From the NCBI GenBank assembly GCA_033720735.1, contig JAWWBX010000242.1:1-6819 (forward strand): a stretch of 6,819 bases of DNA, written 5' to 3'. Source of the stretch: B8-G4 sp033720735 (GTDB lineage Bacteria > Bacteroidota > Bacteroidia > Chitinophagales > Saprospiraceae). Within the stretch, counting starts at the first letter, position 1, and each line of letters opens with the position of its first letter. Below, piece by piece: positions 1 to 6,658 of this stretch. The notes beneath the pieces were generated by a model, which was given only the letters and a program-made list of their open reading frames with translations, had not been told where the DNA came from and did not search any database. The position numbers and the translations under genes were made by a program.

Positions 1-498
1 ACCTTACCAGTGCTGTTTGTCATGATCAGCAACCATTTCCCGAGCACCTTCGGTCACGCACAACCGTGGGCCATTCTGGCCGGACTTACACTGGCCAGTG
101 TCGGCGTCAAGCACTACCTGAATCTCCGTGAACGCGGCCAGCAATCGGTCTGGGTGTTGCCAGTCTCCATCCTGCTGTTGCTTGCGGTGGCCTTCGTGTC
201 GGCGCCTCAGCCGAAAGGCGGTCCCTGCACCTCACAGGTGACGATCACCGAGGTCCTCAACATCGTTAATGACCGGTGCATCTCATGCCATTCTTCGAAA
301 CCGACCGACGAGGTCTGGACCTCTCCCCCCAACGGTGTCGTGTATGATACGCCCGCGGATATCGTCAAAATGAAAGACAAGATCCTGCAACGGGTCTACT
401 ATACCGAGACCATGCCGCAAAACAACAAGACCAATATGACGCCTGAAGAGCGCGAAGCCTTGCGCTGCTGGGTCGAGCAGGGCGCACCGATCGAATAG
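1..498 (+). CDS. puuD: Membrane-anchored urate oxidase with C-terminal cytochrome c domain (PuuD type), 3' part only
   Basis: The window opens inside this gene; 165 codons are present before the TAG stop, and the N-terminal membrane domain lies upstream. Two hydrophobic segments are visible, near local residues 21-38 and 52-66. A soluble domain follows with one c-type heme site, CISCH at local residues 93-97 (277-291). A likely axial methionine lies in the 'TMPQNN' stretch (Met138), and the family-like ending 'MTPEEREALRCWVEQGAP' comes after it. PuuD proteins oxidise urate to 5-hydroxyisourate and are thought to pass electrons through the fused cytochrome to the respiratory chain instead of making hydrogen peroxide. 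The next gene encodes exactly the two following enzymes of the pathway, which strongly supports the call. The urate-oxidising domain itself is not visible here, so a different membrane-cytochrome fusion cannot be fully excluded. Confidence 0.82.
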   Translation, partial: TLPVLFVMISNHFPSTFGHAQPWAILAGLTLASVGVKHYLNLRERGQQSVWVLPVSILLLLAVAFVSAPQPKGGPCTSQVTITEVLNIVNDRCISCHSSKPTDEVWTSPPNGVVYDTPADIVKMKDKILQRVYYTETMPQNNKTNMTPEEREALRCWVEQGAPIE

Positions 499-543
499 AC
501 CTGCAACTACCACCGATCACTTTGGCAGATGAATTTTTGTAGC

Positions 544-551
544 TTTTGGAG
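544..551 (+). promoter_or_regulatory. Possible Shine-Dalgarno site for the uraD-uraH fusion gene
   Basis: The stretch TTTTGGAG ends six bases before the GTG at 558, a normal ribosome-binding distance. The in-frame ATG at 564 would be twelve bases away, which is too far. The site therefore favours the GTG start. It stands out because the other starts in this window (xdhC, guaD, the oxidoreductase) have no such motif, as is usual in Bacteroidota. The match is short and could be chance. Confidence 0.35.
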
Positions 552-557
552 TAATAT

Positions 558-1430
558 GTGCCGATGGACCTGAACACCTTTCATCAACTCGACGAGCAGG
601 CTGCCCGGGAAGCACTGATGCAATGCTGCGGCTCGCAGCACTGGTGCGACCTGATGCTCAACAGTCGTCCGTTCGATGATATGGCCGCGCTACACCGTGC
701 AGCCCTGCATACATGGTACGAGCGGTGTCACCGTCAGGACTGGATCGAAGCCTTTGGTCATCATCCCAGGATCGGTGATCTCGAAAGTCTCGAAGCGCGT
801 TTTGGAGCTTCCGCTGCAATGGCAGACAGCGAGCAGGGCCAGGTCCGAGGCGCCCCGCGCGAACTCCTGGAAGCGCTGGCCGAAGCCAACGAAGTGTACG
901 AGGAAAAGTTTGGCTACATCTTTATTGTGAGTGCCACAGGTAAATCGGCTCTCGAAATGCTGACCCTGATCAGCGAGCGGCTGGAAAACCACCCCGACGA
1001 CGAGATTCGGGTTGCGATGGGTGAGCAAGCCAAGATCTCGGGGTTGCGCCTCGGCAAATTATTTGAGCATAGCGTACGCGATGTGGTCGGTCGCGGCCTC
1101 ATCACCACCCACATTCTCGATACTTCGCGCGGCATGCCTGCTGCAGGGGTGCCTGTCACCCTCCATGCCGGGCAGGAGGGGCGATGGGTCATGCTGACGC
1201 AAGGGGTCACCGACCTTGACGGACGGATCGAGGACCTGTTGCCGCCGGGGCGCACCTTGCCGCCGGGACGGTTCCAGCTCACATTTCAGACACATACCTA
1301 CTTTGAACGACATGACCAGGAAAGCTTTTACCCGTTGGTAGAGATCCAGTTCCGGACACAGGCCGACCGGCATTACCACGTCCCGCTGCTTCTCAATCCA
1401 TTTGGTTATACCACTTATCGCGGGTCATGA
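558..1430 (+). CDS. Bifunctional OHCU decarboxylase / 5-hydroxyisourate hydrolase (UraD-UraH fusion)
   Basis: The 290-residue protein would carry out the last two steps from urate to S-allantoin. Residues about 3-168 are an OHCU decarboxylase: HPRIGD at 69-74 holds the catalytic His69, SEQ lies at 91-93, and 'FIVSATGKS' at 122-130 is the usual substrate-loop signature. Residues about 180-290 are a transthyretin-like 5-hydroxyisourate hydrolase: 'TTHILDTSRG' starts at 183 with His185, 'TDLDGR' at 218-223 supplies the conserved Arg, 'HYH' lies at 272-274, and the diagnostic C-terminal tetrapeptide YRGS is intact. Both active sites look complete, so both activities are expected. The order decarboxylase then hydrolase matches the plant allantoin synthase fusion. 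The GTG start at 558 is chosen from the GGAG at 548-551; ATG 564 is the alternative and removes only two residues. The gene follows puuD by 59 bases, and its stop overlaps the next start (ATGA, 1427-1430). Confidence 0.93.
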   Translation: MPMDLNTFHQLDEQAAREALMQCCGSQHWCDLMLNSRPFDDMAALHRAALHTWYERCHRQDWIEAFGHHPRIGDLESLEARFGASAAMADSEQGQVRGAPRELLEALAEANEVYEEKFGYIFIVSATGKSALEMLTLISERLENHPDDEIRVAMGEQAKISGLRLGKLFEHSVRDVVGRGLITTHILDTSRGMPAAGVPVTLHAGQEGRWVMLTQGVTDLDGRIEDLLPPGRTLPPGRFQLTFQTHTYFERHDQESFYPLVEIQFRTQADRHYHVPLLLNPFGYTTYRGS

Positions 1431-2854
1431 CACGGCACTCCCTTCCGGCTGCCACACTCAATGACATCTCGCGCCGATTGAGCGAAGCCAATGCCGCATT
1501 CCGAGCGGTGTACCCGGGCGAACGGCCGGACCGGCAACCTGTGCATACGGTCTACGGGGGTGCGCATTTATTCAAACATGATACGGCTGCGGCCCTTGGG
1601 CGCAAGGCGTTGTCCACCCTCCGAGTTTACGCCCCCGACTTTGTGGCGTTTGGGAAGGCTTTCGGCGTGCGCGGGGCAGAGCAGTTATCGGGCGATCCGG
1701 CGAAGATCAGCAGTACCCTGGATCAACTCGACCCTGCAGCGCGCGCCGGACATCCGGCAGCACTTTCTCATGATGTCTATCACAAGGTGATCCGCAAGCT
1801 GGAGTTTGAGCCTGTCGAAGACTTCCGGATCGACTTTGAGGATGGCTTCGGCAATCGCTCCGATCGCGAGGAAGATGAAATAGCCGTACAGGCAGCCCGT
1901 GAGGTGGCGGACGGCATGCAGGAGGGTACCTTGCCGCCGTTTATCGGTATTCGGATCAAGCCGTTTTCCGAGGAAATGAAAGCGCGAGGACTACGCACCC
2001 TGGACATGTTCCTGACGGAACTCACCGGGCAGACTGGCAGTGTCCTGCCTGACAATTTCGTGGTGATGCTCCCCAAGGTCACGATTCCGGCCCATGTGAC
2101 AGCGCTGGTTGATGCCTTCGAAGCTCTGGAATCCGCACTCAACCTCAAGCCGAACAGCCTGCGGTTTGAGATCATGGTCGAAACGACACAGTCGATCATG
2201 GACGACCAGGGGATCAACCCGTTACTGCGGTTCGTCAGGGCAGGACGTGGCAGATGTATCGCGACACACTTTGGCACATACGACTACACCGCGTCCTGCG
2301 GGATCACGGCCATGTACCAGGAGATGGATCATCCGGTATGTGATTTTGCCCATCACATGACCAAAGTCGCTCTGGCGCACACGGGTATCTGGCTGTCAGA
2401 TGGTGCGACCAACACGATGCCCATCGGCCCCCATCGCGGGGAGGACCTCACGGAAGAACAGCTTGCGGAGAATCGGGTGGTGGTCCACCGGGCCTGGAAG
2501 AAAGGTTACGATCATGTCCGACATTCGCTGTGGAACGGATACTACCAGGGTTGGGATCTCAACCCCGCCCAATTGCCCACCCGTTACGCTGCCGTCTACG
2601 CGTTCTTTCTCGAAAGTTATAGTGACGCAGCTCAGCGCCTGCGGACCTTTGTGGAAAGTGCCGCACGTGCGACCCTGATCGGTGATGTCTTTGACGACGC
2701 GGCCACCGGGCAGGGCCTGCTCAACTATTTTCTGAGGGCACTCAATTGCGGCGCCATTACCCTTGATGAAGTGGAGTCGACAGGCCTGACCGTGGATGAA
2801 CTGCGTTCGCGTTCCTTCAAACAAATTCTGCAAAACCGACAAGATGCGGGCTAG
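1427..2854 (+). CDS. CitE/HpcH-HpaI-like TIM-barrel protein (DUF6986 type), unknown reaction, in the urate operon
   Basis: This 475-residue protein carries, in order, the landmarks of the citrate lyase beta/HpcH aldolase/malate synthase superfamily. They are 'RIDFEDG' (134-140, cf. CitE 'LDLEDAV'), 'IGIRIK' with Arg176 (173-178, cf. 'RVN'), 'LPKV' (215-218), 'EIMVETTQSI' with Glu252, and 'GTYDYT' with Asp286. By analogy with HpaI and CitE, Glu252 and Asp286 are the probable divalent-metal ligands and Arg176 a substrate-carboxylate contact. It is much longer than CitE (about 300 residues); the extra C-terminal part from about residue 310 is rich in Trp, His and Tyr and resembles the DUF6986 group. 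Its function is not established. The ATGA overlap with the uraD-uraH gene implies translational coupling, and the whole operon is purine-related. Members of the superfamily make or break C-C bonds with pyruvate, glyoxylate or acyl-CoA, so a role with glyoxylate or another allantoin-derived acid is plausible but inferred. Confidence 0.8.
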   Translation: MTRHSLPAATLNDISRRLSEANAAFRAVYPGERPDRQPVHTVYGGAHLFKHDTAAALGRKALSTLRVYAPDFVAFGKAFGVRGAEQLSGDPAKISSTLDQLDPAARAGHPAALSHDVYHKVIRKLEFEPVEDFRIDFEDGFGNRSDREEDEIAVQAAREVADGMQEGTLPPFIGIRIKPFSEEMKARGLRTLDMFLTELTGQTGSVLPDNFVVMLPKVTIPAHVTALVDAFEALESALNLKPNSLRFEIMVETTQSIMDDQGINPLLRFVRAGRGRCIATHFGTYDYTASCGITAMYQEMDHPVCDFAHHMTKVALAHTGIWLSDGATNTMPIGPHRGEDLTEEQLAENRVVVHRAWKKGYDHVRHSLWNGYYQGWDLNPAQLPTRYAAVYAFFLESYSDAAQRLRTFVESAARATLIGDVFDDAATGQGLLNYFLRALNCGAITLDEVESTGLTVDELRSRSFKQILQNRQDAG

Positions 2855-3836
2855 TCGCTGCGTGGTATGGGAACAATTGGAGGCTGTACTCAGTGAAGGC
2901 AGCCGTGCCATGTTGCTGTATGTCCTCAAAAGTGAGGGCAGTTCGCCCGGACGGCGTGGATTTGCTATGTGTGTCCTTGCCGACGGCAACATCCGCGGAA
3001 CGATCGGCGGGGGGATCATGGAACACAAACTGGTGGAGTTAGCCAAAGCGCAACTTGCCAGCCGGATCACCGATATCATCCTCAAGGAGCAGCACCACAC
3101 TAAAGATCATCCCACCGACCGGTCGGGGATGATCTGTTCAGGCTCGCAATACGTCGCACTGGTGCCAGTGGCGCCCCACGATCTGCAGACTGTGCACAAT
3201 CTGCTGACCGCCTGCCAGGGCGAGCAACCGGTCCGACTGGTCCTGGGTCCCTCTGGGCTGACCTGTTCGGAGGATCTCGTAACGCGGGATGGATTGCATT
3301 TTGTCTCACTCACGGACTGGGAATACAGTGAAGTCATCGGTGTCCGGCCCCGGGTCCACATCATTGGCGCGGGACACGTCGGGCTGGCGTTGTCCGAACT
3401 CATGGCGGGGCTGGGATTCTACGCGCTGATCTACGACGATCGCTCGCAACTCAACACTCTGGAACAGAATGTCTTCGCTCACGAAAAACACATCGTCGAG
3501 TACCACCAGATCGGAGGCGTGTTGTCAGCAAATGAAGACGATTATGTGGTGATCATGACCTTCGGCTACCGGACCGACAAGCTGGTCCTTGAGCAACTGA
3601 TGGGACGCAGGTTCAGATATATCGGCATGATGGGGAGTGATCAGAAGATCGCACAAATGAAAGAGGATTGGGAGCGAGAGGGGGTCGATCCGCAAGCCTA
3701 CGCGCATGTCCATGCCCCGATCGGACTGCCGATTCTGAGCAAGACCGCCGGGGAGATTGCCGTCAGCATTGCTGCGGAGATCATCCGGGAAAAGAACAAA
3801 GATTTGCCAACCGGCCGCACGAGTCCTAACTTATGA
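2844..3836 (+). CDS. xdhC: XdhC-family molybdenum-cofactor maturation factor for xanthine dehydrogenase
   Basis: XdhC binds the molybdenum cofactor and supports its sulfuration and insertion into xanthine dehydrogenase; it is not part of the final enzyme. The N-terminal XdhC/CoxI domain shows 'GSSPGRRG' (32-39), 'GTIGGGIMEH' (52-61) and 'GMICSGSQ' with Cys98, a candidate cofactor-binding cysteine. The C-terminal Rossmann domain starts with 'IIGAGHVG' (173-180) followed by the acidic end 'YDDR', then 'IGMMGS' and the typical ending 'IGLPILSKTAGEIAVSIAAEII'. The start at ATG 2844 gives 330 residues and an 11-base overlap with the previous gene. The frame is open back to an ATG at 2796, but those 16 extra residues are unlike XdhC and would lie deep in the upstream gene. 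No Shine-Dalgarno is visible, so coupling to upstream translation is likely. Its client xanthine dehydrogenase genes are not in the window. Confidence 0.88.
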   Translation: MRASRCVVWEQLEAVLSEGSRAMLLYVLKSEGSSPGRRGFAMCVLADGNIRGTIGGGIMEHKLVELAKAQLASRITDIILKEQHHTKDHPTDRSGMICSGSQYVALVPVAPHDLQTVHNLLTACQGEQPVRLVLGPSGLTCSEDLVTRDGLHFVSLTDWEYSEVIGVRPRVHIIGAGHVGLALSELMAGLGFYALIYDDRSQLNTLEQNVFAHEKHIVEYHQIGGVLSANEDDYVVIMTFGYRTDKLVLEQLMGRRFRYIGMMGSDQKIAQMKEDWEREGVDPQAYAHVHAPIGLPILSKTAGEIAVSIAAEIIREKNKDLPTGRTSPNL

Positions 3837-3839
3837 TCC

Positions 3840-4313
3840 ATGAGCGAACATGAGAAGTTCATGCGCATGGCCATTGAACTGGGCCGCAACGGCGTCCTCA
3901 ACAACATCGGCGGGCCCTTCGGTGCTGTGGTCGTCCGTAACGGCGAGGTGGTCGGTCGCGGCTGGAACAAGGTGACATCAACCAATGACCCCACCGCACA
4001 TGCTGAAGTCACAGCGATTCGTGATGCGTGTGCCCGCCTGGGCACCTTTCAACTCGACGATTGTGTCATCTACACCTCCTGTGAGCCCTGTCCCATGTGC
4101 CTGGGAGCGATCTATTGGGCACGGCCCAAGCAGATCTATTTTGCCGCTTCACGTCGTGATGCTGCTGCCATCGACTTTGATGACGATCATATTTACGAAG
4201 AGATGAGCACGCCTCTTACCGAGCGCCAGATCCCGATCACCCAGATCTGCCGCGAGGAGGCCCTGGACTTGTTCAACCACTGGACAGACAAGGAGGACAA
4301 GCGGTTGTACTGA
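3840..4313 (+). CDS. guaD: Guanine deaminase, cytidine-deaminase fold (GuaD type)
   Basis: The 157-residue protein matches the small bacterial guanine deaminases of the Bacillus subtilis GuaD kind in length and almost motif for motif. These convert guanine to xanthine and ammonia in the cytoplasm. The zinc site is complete: His54 in 'TAHAEVTAIR' with the proton-shuttle Glu56, and Cys84 and Cys87 in 'SCEPCPMC'. Further GuaD-like stretches are 'NIGGPFGAVVV' (22-32), 'GTFQLDDC' (68-75), 'GAIYWARPK' and 'FDDDHIYEE'. The protein ends in Tyr, as B. subtilis GuaD does; in that enzyme the C-terminal tail helps close the active site. It follows xdhC by 3 bases with no ribosome-binding motif, so it is the last gene of the purine operon. 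Its product xanthine is the substrate of the enzyme matured by XdhC. A tRNA adenosine deaminase is less likely because of the GuaD-specific stretches and the context. Confidence 0.93.
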   Translation: MSEHEKFMRMAIELGRNGVLNNIGGPFGAVVVRNGEVVGRGWNKVTSTNDPTAHAEVTAIRDACARLGTFQLDDCVIYTSCEPCPMCLGAIYWARPKQIYFAASRRDAAAIDFDDDHIYEEMSTPLTERQIPITQICREEALDLFNHWTDKEDKRLY

Positions 4314-4337
4314 CTTTAGAATAATTTTGTCAGTACA
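4306..4337. promoter_or_regulatory. Inverted repeat over the guaD stop enclosing a Bacteroidota -7-like element
   Basis: TGTACTGAC (4306-4314) and GTCAGTACA (4329-4337) are perfect 9-base inverted arms separated by 14 A/T-rich bases. The left arm contains the guaD TGA stop. The element TAATTTTG (4322-4329) fits the Bacteroidota -7 consensus TAnnTTTG and overlaps the first base of the right arm. A -33 TTG at the usual spacing is absent; the nearest TTG (4305-4307) is only 14 bases upstream. The arms could be an operator controlling the lipoprotein gene, or an RNA hairpin ending the purine operon. A terminator is less convincing because the next T run (4343-4347) is seven bases away. Confidence 0.4.
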
Positions 4338-4444
4338 TGAAACTTTTTATCCGGCCTTTACGTAATACGTCGATTCATTTTGAATTCGCTATGCCCCTGT
4401 TGAACGCAATCAGGGCGTATTCACTATCAAAACACTTATCTCCA

Positions 4445-5380
4445 ATGATCAAAGCTGTTAGATTTTGGATGATTGCCTTGTTGGCGGTCACCACGGTTTC
4501 CTGCGTAAGCACCAAGAAATTTACCCAAATGCAAAGCGAGTTGCAGTTATCGCTCGACGAAGCACAGGCGTCGCTCAGCCAATGCGAGACGACGCTGCGC
4601 AGCACCACTGCCAGACTGAACACCTGCCAGACAGAGAAAGACAAGTTGAACACAGATCTGGGCGCCATGCGGGCAACGCTGCAGGCTCGTGAAGACCAGC
4701 TCGCCGATCTGCGCCGGCAAATTGCCGACCTGCGCGAGCAACTGGCCAACCAGCTGGTCCAGGTGGGTGATCTGACGGTCCTGTCAAAAGCCGCTACGGA
4801 AAACATGAAAGAAACGCTCAGTCAACTCGAGCGGAAGGAGAGTTATATCATGCGTTTGCAGAATGCAAAATCAAAGGCCGATTCACTGAACCTCGCCCTG
4901 GCGCTCAATCTGACACGCGTGTTGAAGGACGGCATCGATGATGAAGATGTCGAGGTCAAGGTCGACAAGACGGTGGTCTATGTGAGCCTGTCGGACAAGA
5001 TGCTCTACCAGAGCGGCAGCGCCAATATCACCCCCCGTGCGGATGAAGTGCTCGGCAAGATCGCACAGATCGTACAGTCACGACCGGAACTGGAAGTAAT
5101 GGTCGAAGGGCATACTGACAACGTGCCGATCAGCAACGCGTGCAACAAGGACAACTGGGACCTGAGCGTGCACCGGGCAACGGCCGTAGTGCGTGTGTTG
5201 CAAGACAGGTATGGCGTCGACCCGGCTCAGCTGGTCGCAGCTGGTCGCGGCGAATTCAATCCGCTGGTCTCCAACGACACGGCAGACAATCGCTCGATCA
5301 ACCGACGCACCAGGATCCTGCTCCTGCCCAGGTTGGGTCAGTTCTACGATCTGCTCAACCCGAGCAACGTACCGCAGTAA
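4445..5380 (+). CDS. OmpA-like peptidoglycan-binding lipoprotein with long coiled coil
   Basis: With the start at ATG 4445 the protein has 311 residues and a clean lipoprotein signal: a basic N-terminus (MIKAVR), a hydrophobic core, and lipobox 'TVSC' with Cys20. The frame stays open upstream to an ATG at 4337, but that start would bury the signal behind 36 atypical residues. After Cys20 comes 'VSTKK', without an obvious acidic surface-export signal, so an inner-leaflet outer-membrane anchor facing the periplasm is likely. Residues about 28-155 form a heptad-rich coiled coil. Residues about 178-300 are an OmpA domain: 'VEGHTDN' (220-226) with Asp225, 'NWDLSVHRA' (237-245) and 'NRRTRI' (286-291), the residues that grip diaminopimelate of peptidoglycan. 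The tail 'LPRLGQFYDLL' is characteristic of Bacteroidota homologues. The role is probably envelope anchoring. The gene stands alone, 131 bases after guaD, and is closed by its own terminator. Confidence 0.88.
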   Translation: MIKAVRFWMIALLAVTTVSCVSTKKFTQMQSELQLSLDEAQASLSQCETTLRSTTARLNTCQTEKDKLNTDLGAMRATLQAREDQLADLRRQIADLREQLANQLVQVGDLTVLSKAATENMKETLSQLERKESYIMRLQNAKSKADSLNLALALNLTRVLKDGIDDEDVEVKVDKTVVYVSLSDKMLYQSGSANITPRADEVLGKIAQIVQSRPELEVMVEGHTDNVPISNACNKDNWDLSVHRATAVVRVLQDRYGVDPAQLVAAGRGEFNPLVSNDTADNRSINRRTRILLLPRLGQFYDLLNPSNVPQ

Positions 5381-5408
5381 TTCGGGGCGTTAATAAGTGA
5401 TGACCAAC

Positions 5409-5446
5409 AAGGGCATGGCCGCAAGGTCATGCCCTTTCTTGTTTTG
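5409..5446 (+). terminator. Intrinsic terminator after the OmpA-like lipoprotein gene
   Basis: AAGGGCATGGCC (5409-5420) pairs with GGTCATGCCCTT (5425-5436), giving a 12-base stem with a single G-U pair and a GCAA tetraloop, a stable GNRA type. The T-rich tail TCTTGTTTTG follows at once. It lies 28 bases past the lipoprotein stop and separates that gene from the oxidoreductase downstream. Confidence 0.88.
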
Positions 5447-5506
5447 TCATCGGTGGAGGGCAAGCAGGCGGGTTGAGCTCTCAGTACAATCTTCTATCTT
5501 CCCTCT

Positions 5507-6658
5507 ATGAGCAGAAAAGTCAGAATGGGAATGGTGGGCGGCGGCCGGGGCGCCTTTATTGGAGCCGTGCACCGGATGGCTGCTGCACTCGACGGGCAGA
5601 TCGACCTGGTCTGCGGCGCCTTCAGCAGCAATCCGGAGAAGTCACGCTTGTCGGGCGAAGACCTGTACCTTGACCCGGCACGTGTCTATGGCAGCTACCA
5701 GGAAATGATCGAGACAGAGGCGCAGCTGCCAGCGGAAACGCGGATGGATTTCGTGTCGATCGTCACCCCCAATCACATGCACTTCGGGCCGGCGAAAATG
5801 GCCCTGGAACATGGTTTTCACGTGATTTGTGACAAGCCACTGTGCCTGACGATGGACGAAGCGCATGAACTGGCAGCACTGGTCAAATCAAGCGGGCAGA
5901 TCTTTGCCCTGACCCATAACTACACCGGCTACCCAATGGTCAAGCAGGCGCGGGCGATGTTCCGCAACGGGGAGTTTGGCCGAGTGCGCAGGATCGTTGT
6001 CGAGTACCCGCAGGGCTGGCTGAGTACCAAACTCGAGGATGAGGACCAGAAGCAGGCCAGTTGGCGCACCGACCCCGCGCGCTCGGGTCTGGCCGGGGCC
6101 ATGGGCGACATCGGCACGCACGCCGAAAACCTGGCCGAGTACATCACCGGATTGAAGATCACCGAGCTATGTGCGGACCTGCACACGCACGTGGATGGGC
6201 GATTGCTGGATGACGATGGCAGCGTCTTGTTGCGTTTTGACAACGGTGCCCGGGGATTGCTCTATGCCAGCCAGATCTCGGCTGGCGAGGAAAACGATCT
6301 GCGTATTCGCGCTTACGGAGAATACGGTAGCATCGAATGGGCCCAGATGGAGCCCAACAGCCTGTGGGTCAAGTGGCTCGACCGGCCCATACAGGTGTTG
6401 CGTACAGCCTCGCCCGGCTTGTATCCGGAATCAACAGCCCATGCCCGTATCCCGGCGGGGCATCCCGAGGGCTATATCGAAGCCTTTGCCAATATCTATC
6501 GCAACGTGGCCAGGTGCATCCATGCCCGGCTTGCCGGCGAAGATGTCGATCCGGTCTATCTTGATTTCCCAACTGTGGAAGACGGTGTGCGCGGCATGCG
6601 CTTTGTCGAGGCGGTGGTGGAAAGCAGCCGGTCGGAAGAGAAGTGGGTGCGGTTTTGA
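5507..6658 (+). CDS. Gfo/Idh/MocA-family NAD(P)-dependent oxidoreductase, substrate unknown
   Basis: The 383-residue protein has the two-domain layout of the Gfo/Idh/MocA family, which oxidises or reduces hydroxyl groups of sugars, inositols and related compounds. The N-terminal Rossmann domain begins 'MGMVGGGRGAFIGAVHR' (dinucleotide loop around residues 11-15). 'CDKPLCLT' at 108-115 gives the family EKP-type motif as DKP with catalytic Lys110. In the C-terminal domain 'GDIGTHAENLAEY' (200-212) carries Asp201 and His205, the expected catalytic acid and base. The length is typical and the protein appears complete, ending in 'KWVRF'. The ATG at 5507 has no Shine-Dalgarno, but it places the nucleotide loop at the expected distance from the N-terminus. 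A terminator precedes it and no pathway partner is in the window, so the substrate cannot be assigned; a link to purine metabolism is not supported. Its last eight bases are in phase with the octamer repeats that follow. Confidence 0.88.
   Translation: MSRKVRMGMVGGGRGAFIGAVHRMAAALDGQIDLVCGAFSSNPEKSRLSGEDLYLDPARVYGSYQEMIETEAQLPAETRMDFVSIVTPNHMHFGPAKMALEHGFHVICDKPLCLTMDEAHELAALVKSSGQIFALTHNYTGYPMVKQARAMFRNGEFGRVRRIVVEYPQGWLSTKLEDEDQKQASWRTDPARSGLAGAMGDIGTHAENLAEYITGLKITELCADLHTHVDGRLLDDDGSVLLRFDNGARGLLYASQISAGEENDLRIRAYGEYGSIEWAQMEPNSLWVKWLDRPIQVLRTASPGLYPESTAHARIPAGHPEGYIEAFANIYRNVARCIHARLAGEDVDPVYLDFPTVEDGVRGMRFVEAVVESSRSEEKWVRF

Noticed and set aside
522..547. Promoter for uraD-uraH from TTG at 522 and TAGCTTTT at 540
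   Set aside because: The -7 box lacks the final G and the spacing of 15 is short for Bacteroidota; the gene is more likely read through from puuD.
1780..2277. Long - strand open frame of 165 codons inside the CitE-like gene, and similar ones inside other genes
   Set aside because: They are reverse-frame shadows in G+C-rich coding DNA, with Ser/Arg-rich low-complexity translations and no domains, opposite genes with clear families.
2796..2843. Upstream ATG start for xdhC at 2796
   Set aside because: It would add 16 residues unlike the family N-terminus and overlap the preceding gene by 59 bases; ATG 2844 fits the domain boundary.
4306..4347. Intrinsic terminator for the purine operon formed by the inverted repeat
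   Set aside because: The stem has few G-C pairs, the loop is 14 bases and the T run is not adjacent; kept as a possible regulatory site instead.
5473..5502. Promoter for the oxidoreductase: TTG at 5473, 19-base spacer, TATCTTCC at 5495
   Set aside because: Spacing is right for Bacteroidota, but the -7 box misses the last two consensus bases and would leave almost no leader before ATG 5507. It remains possible but is not strong enough to list.
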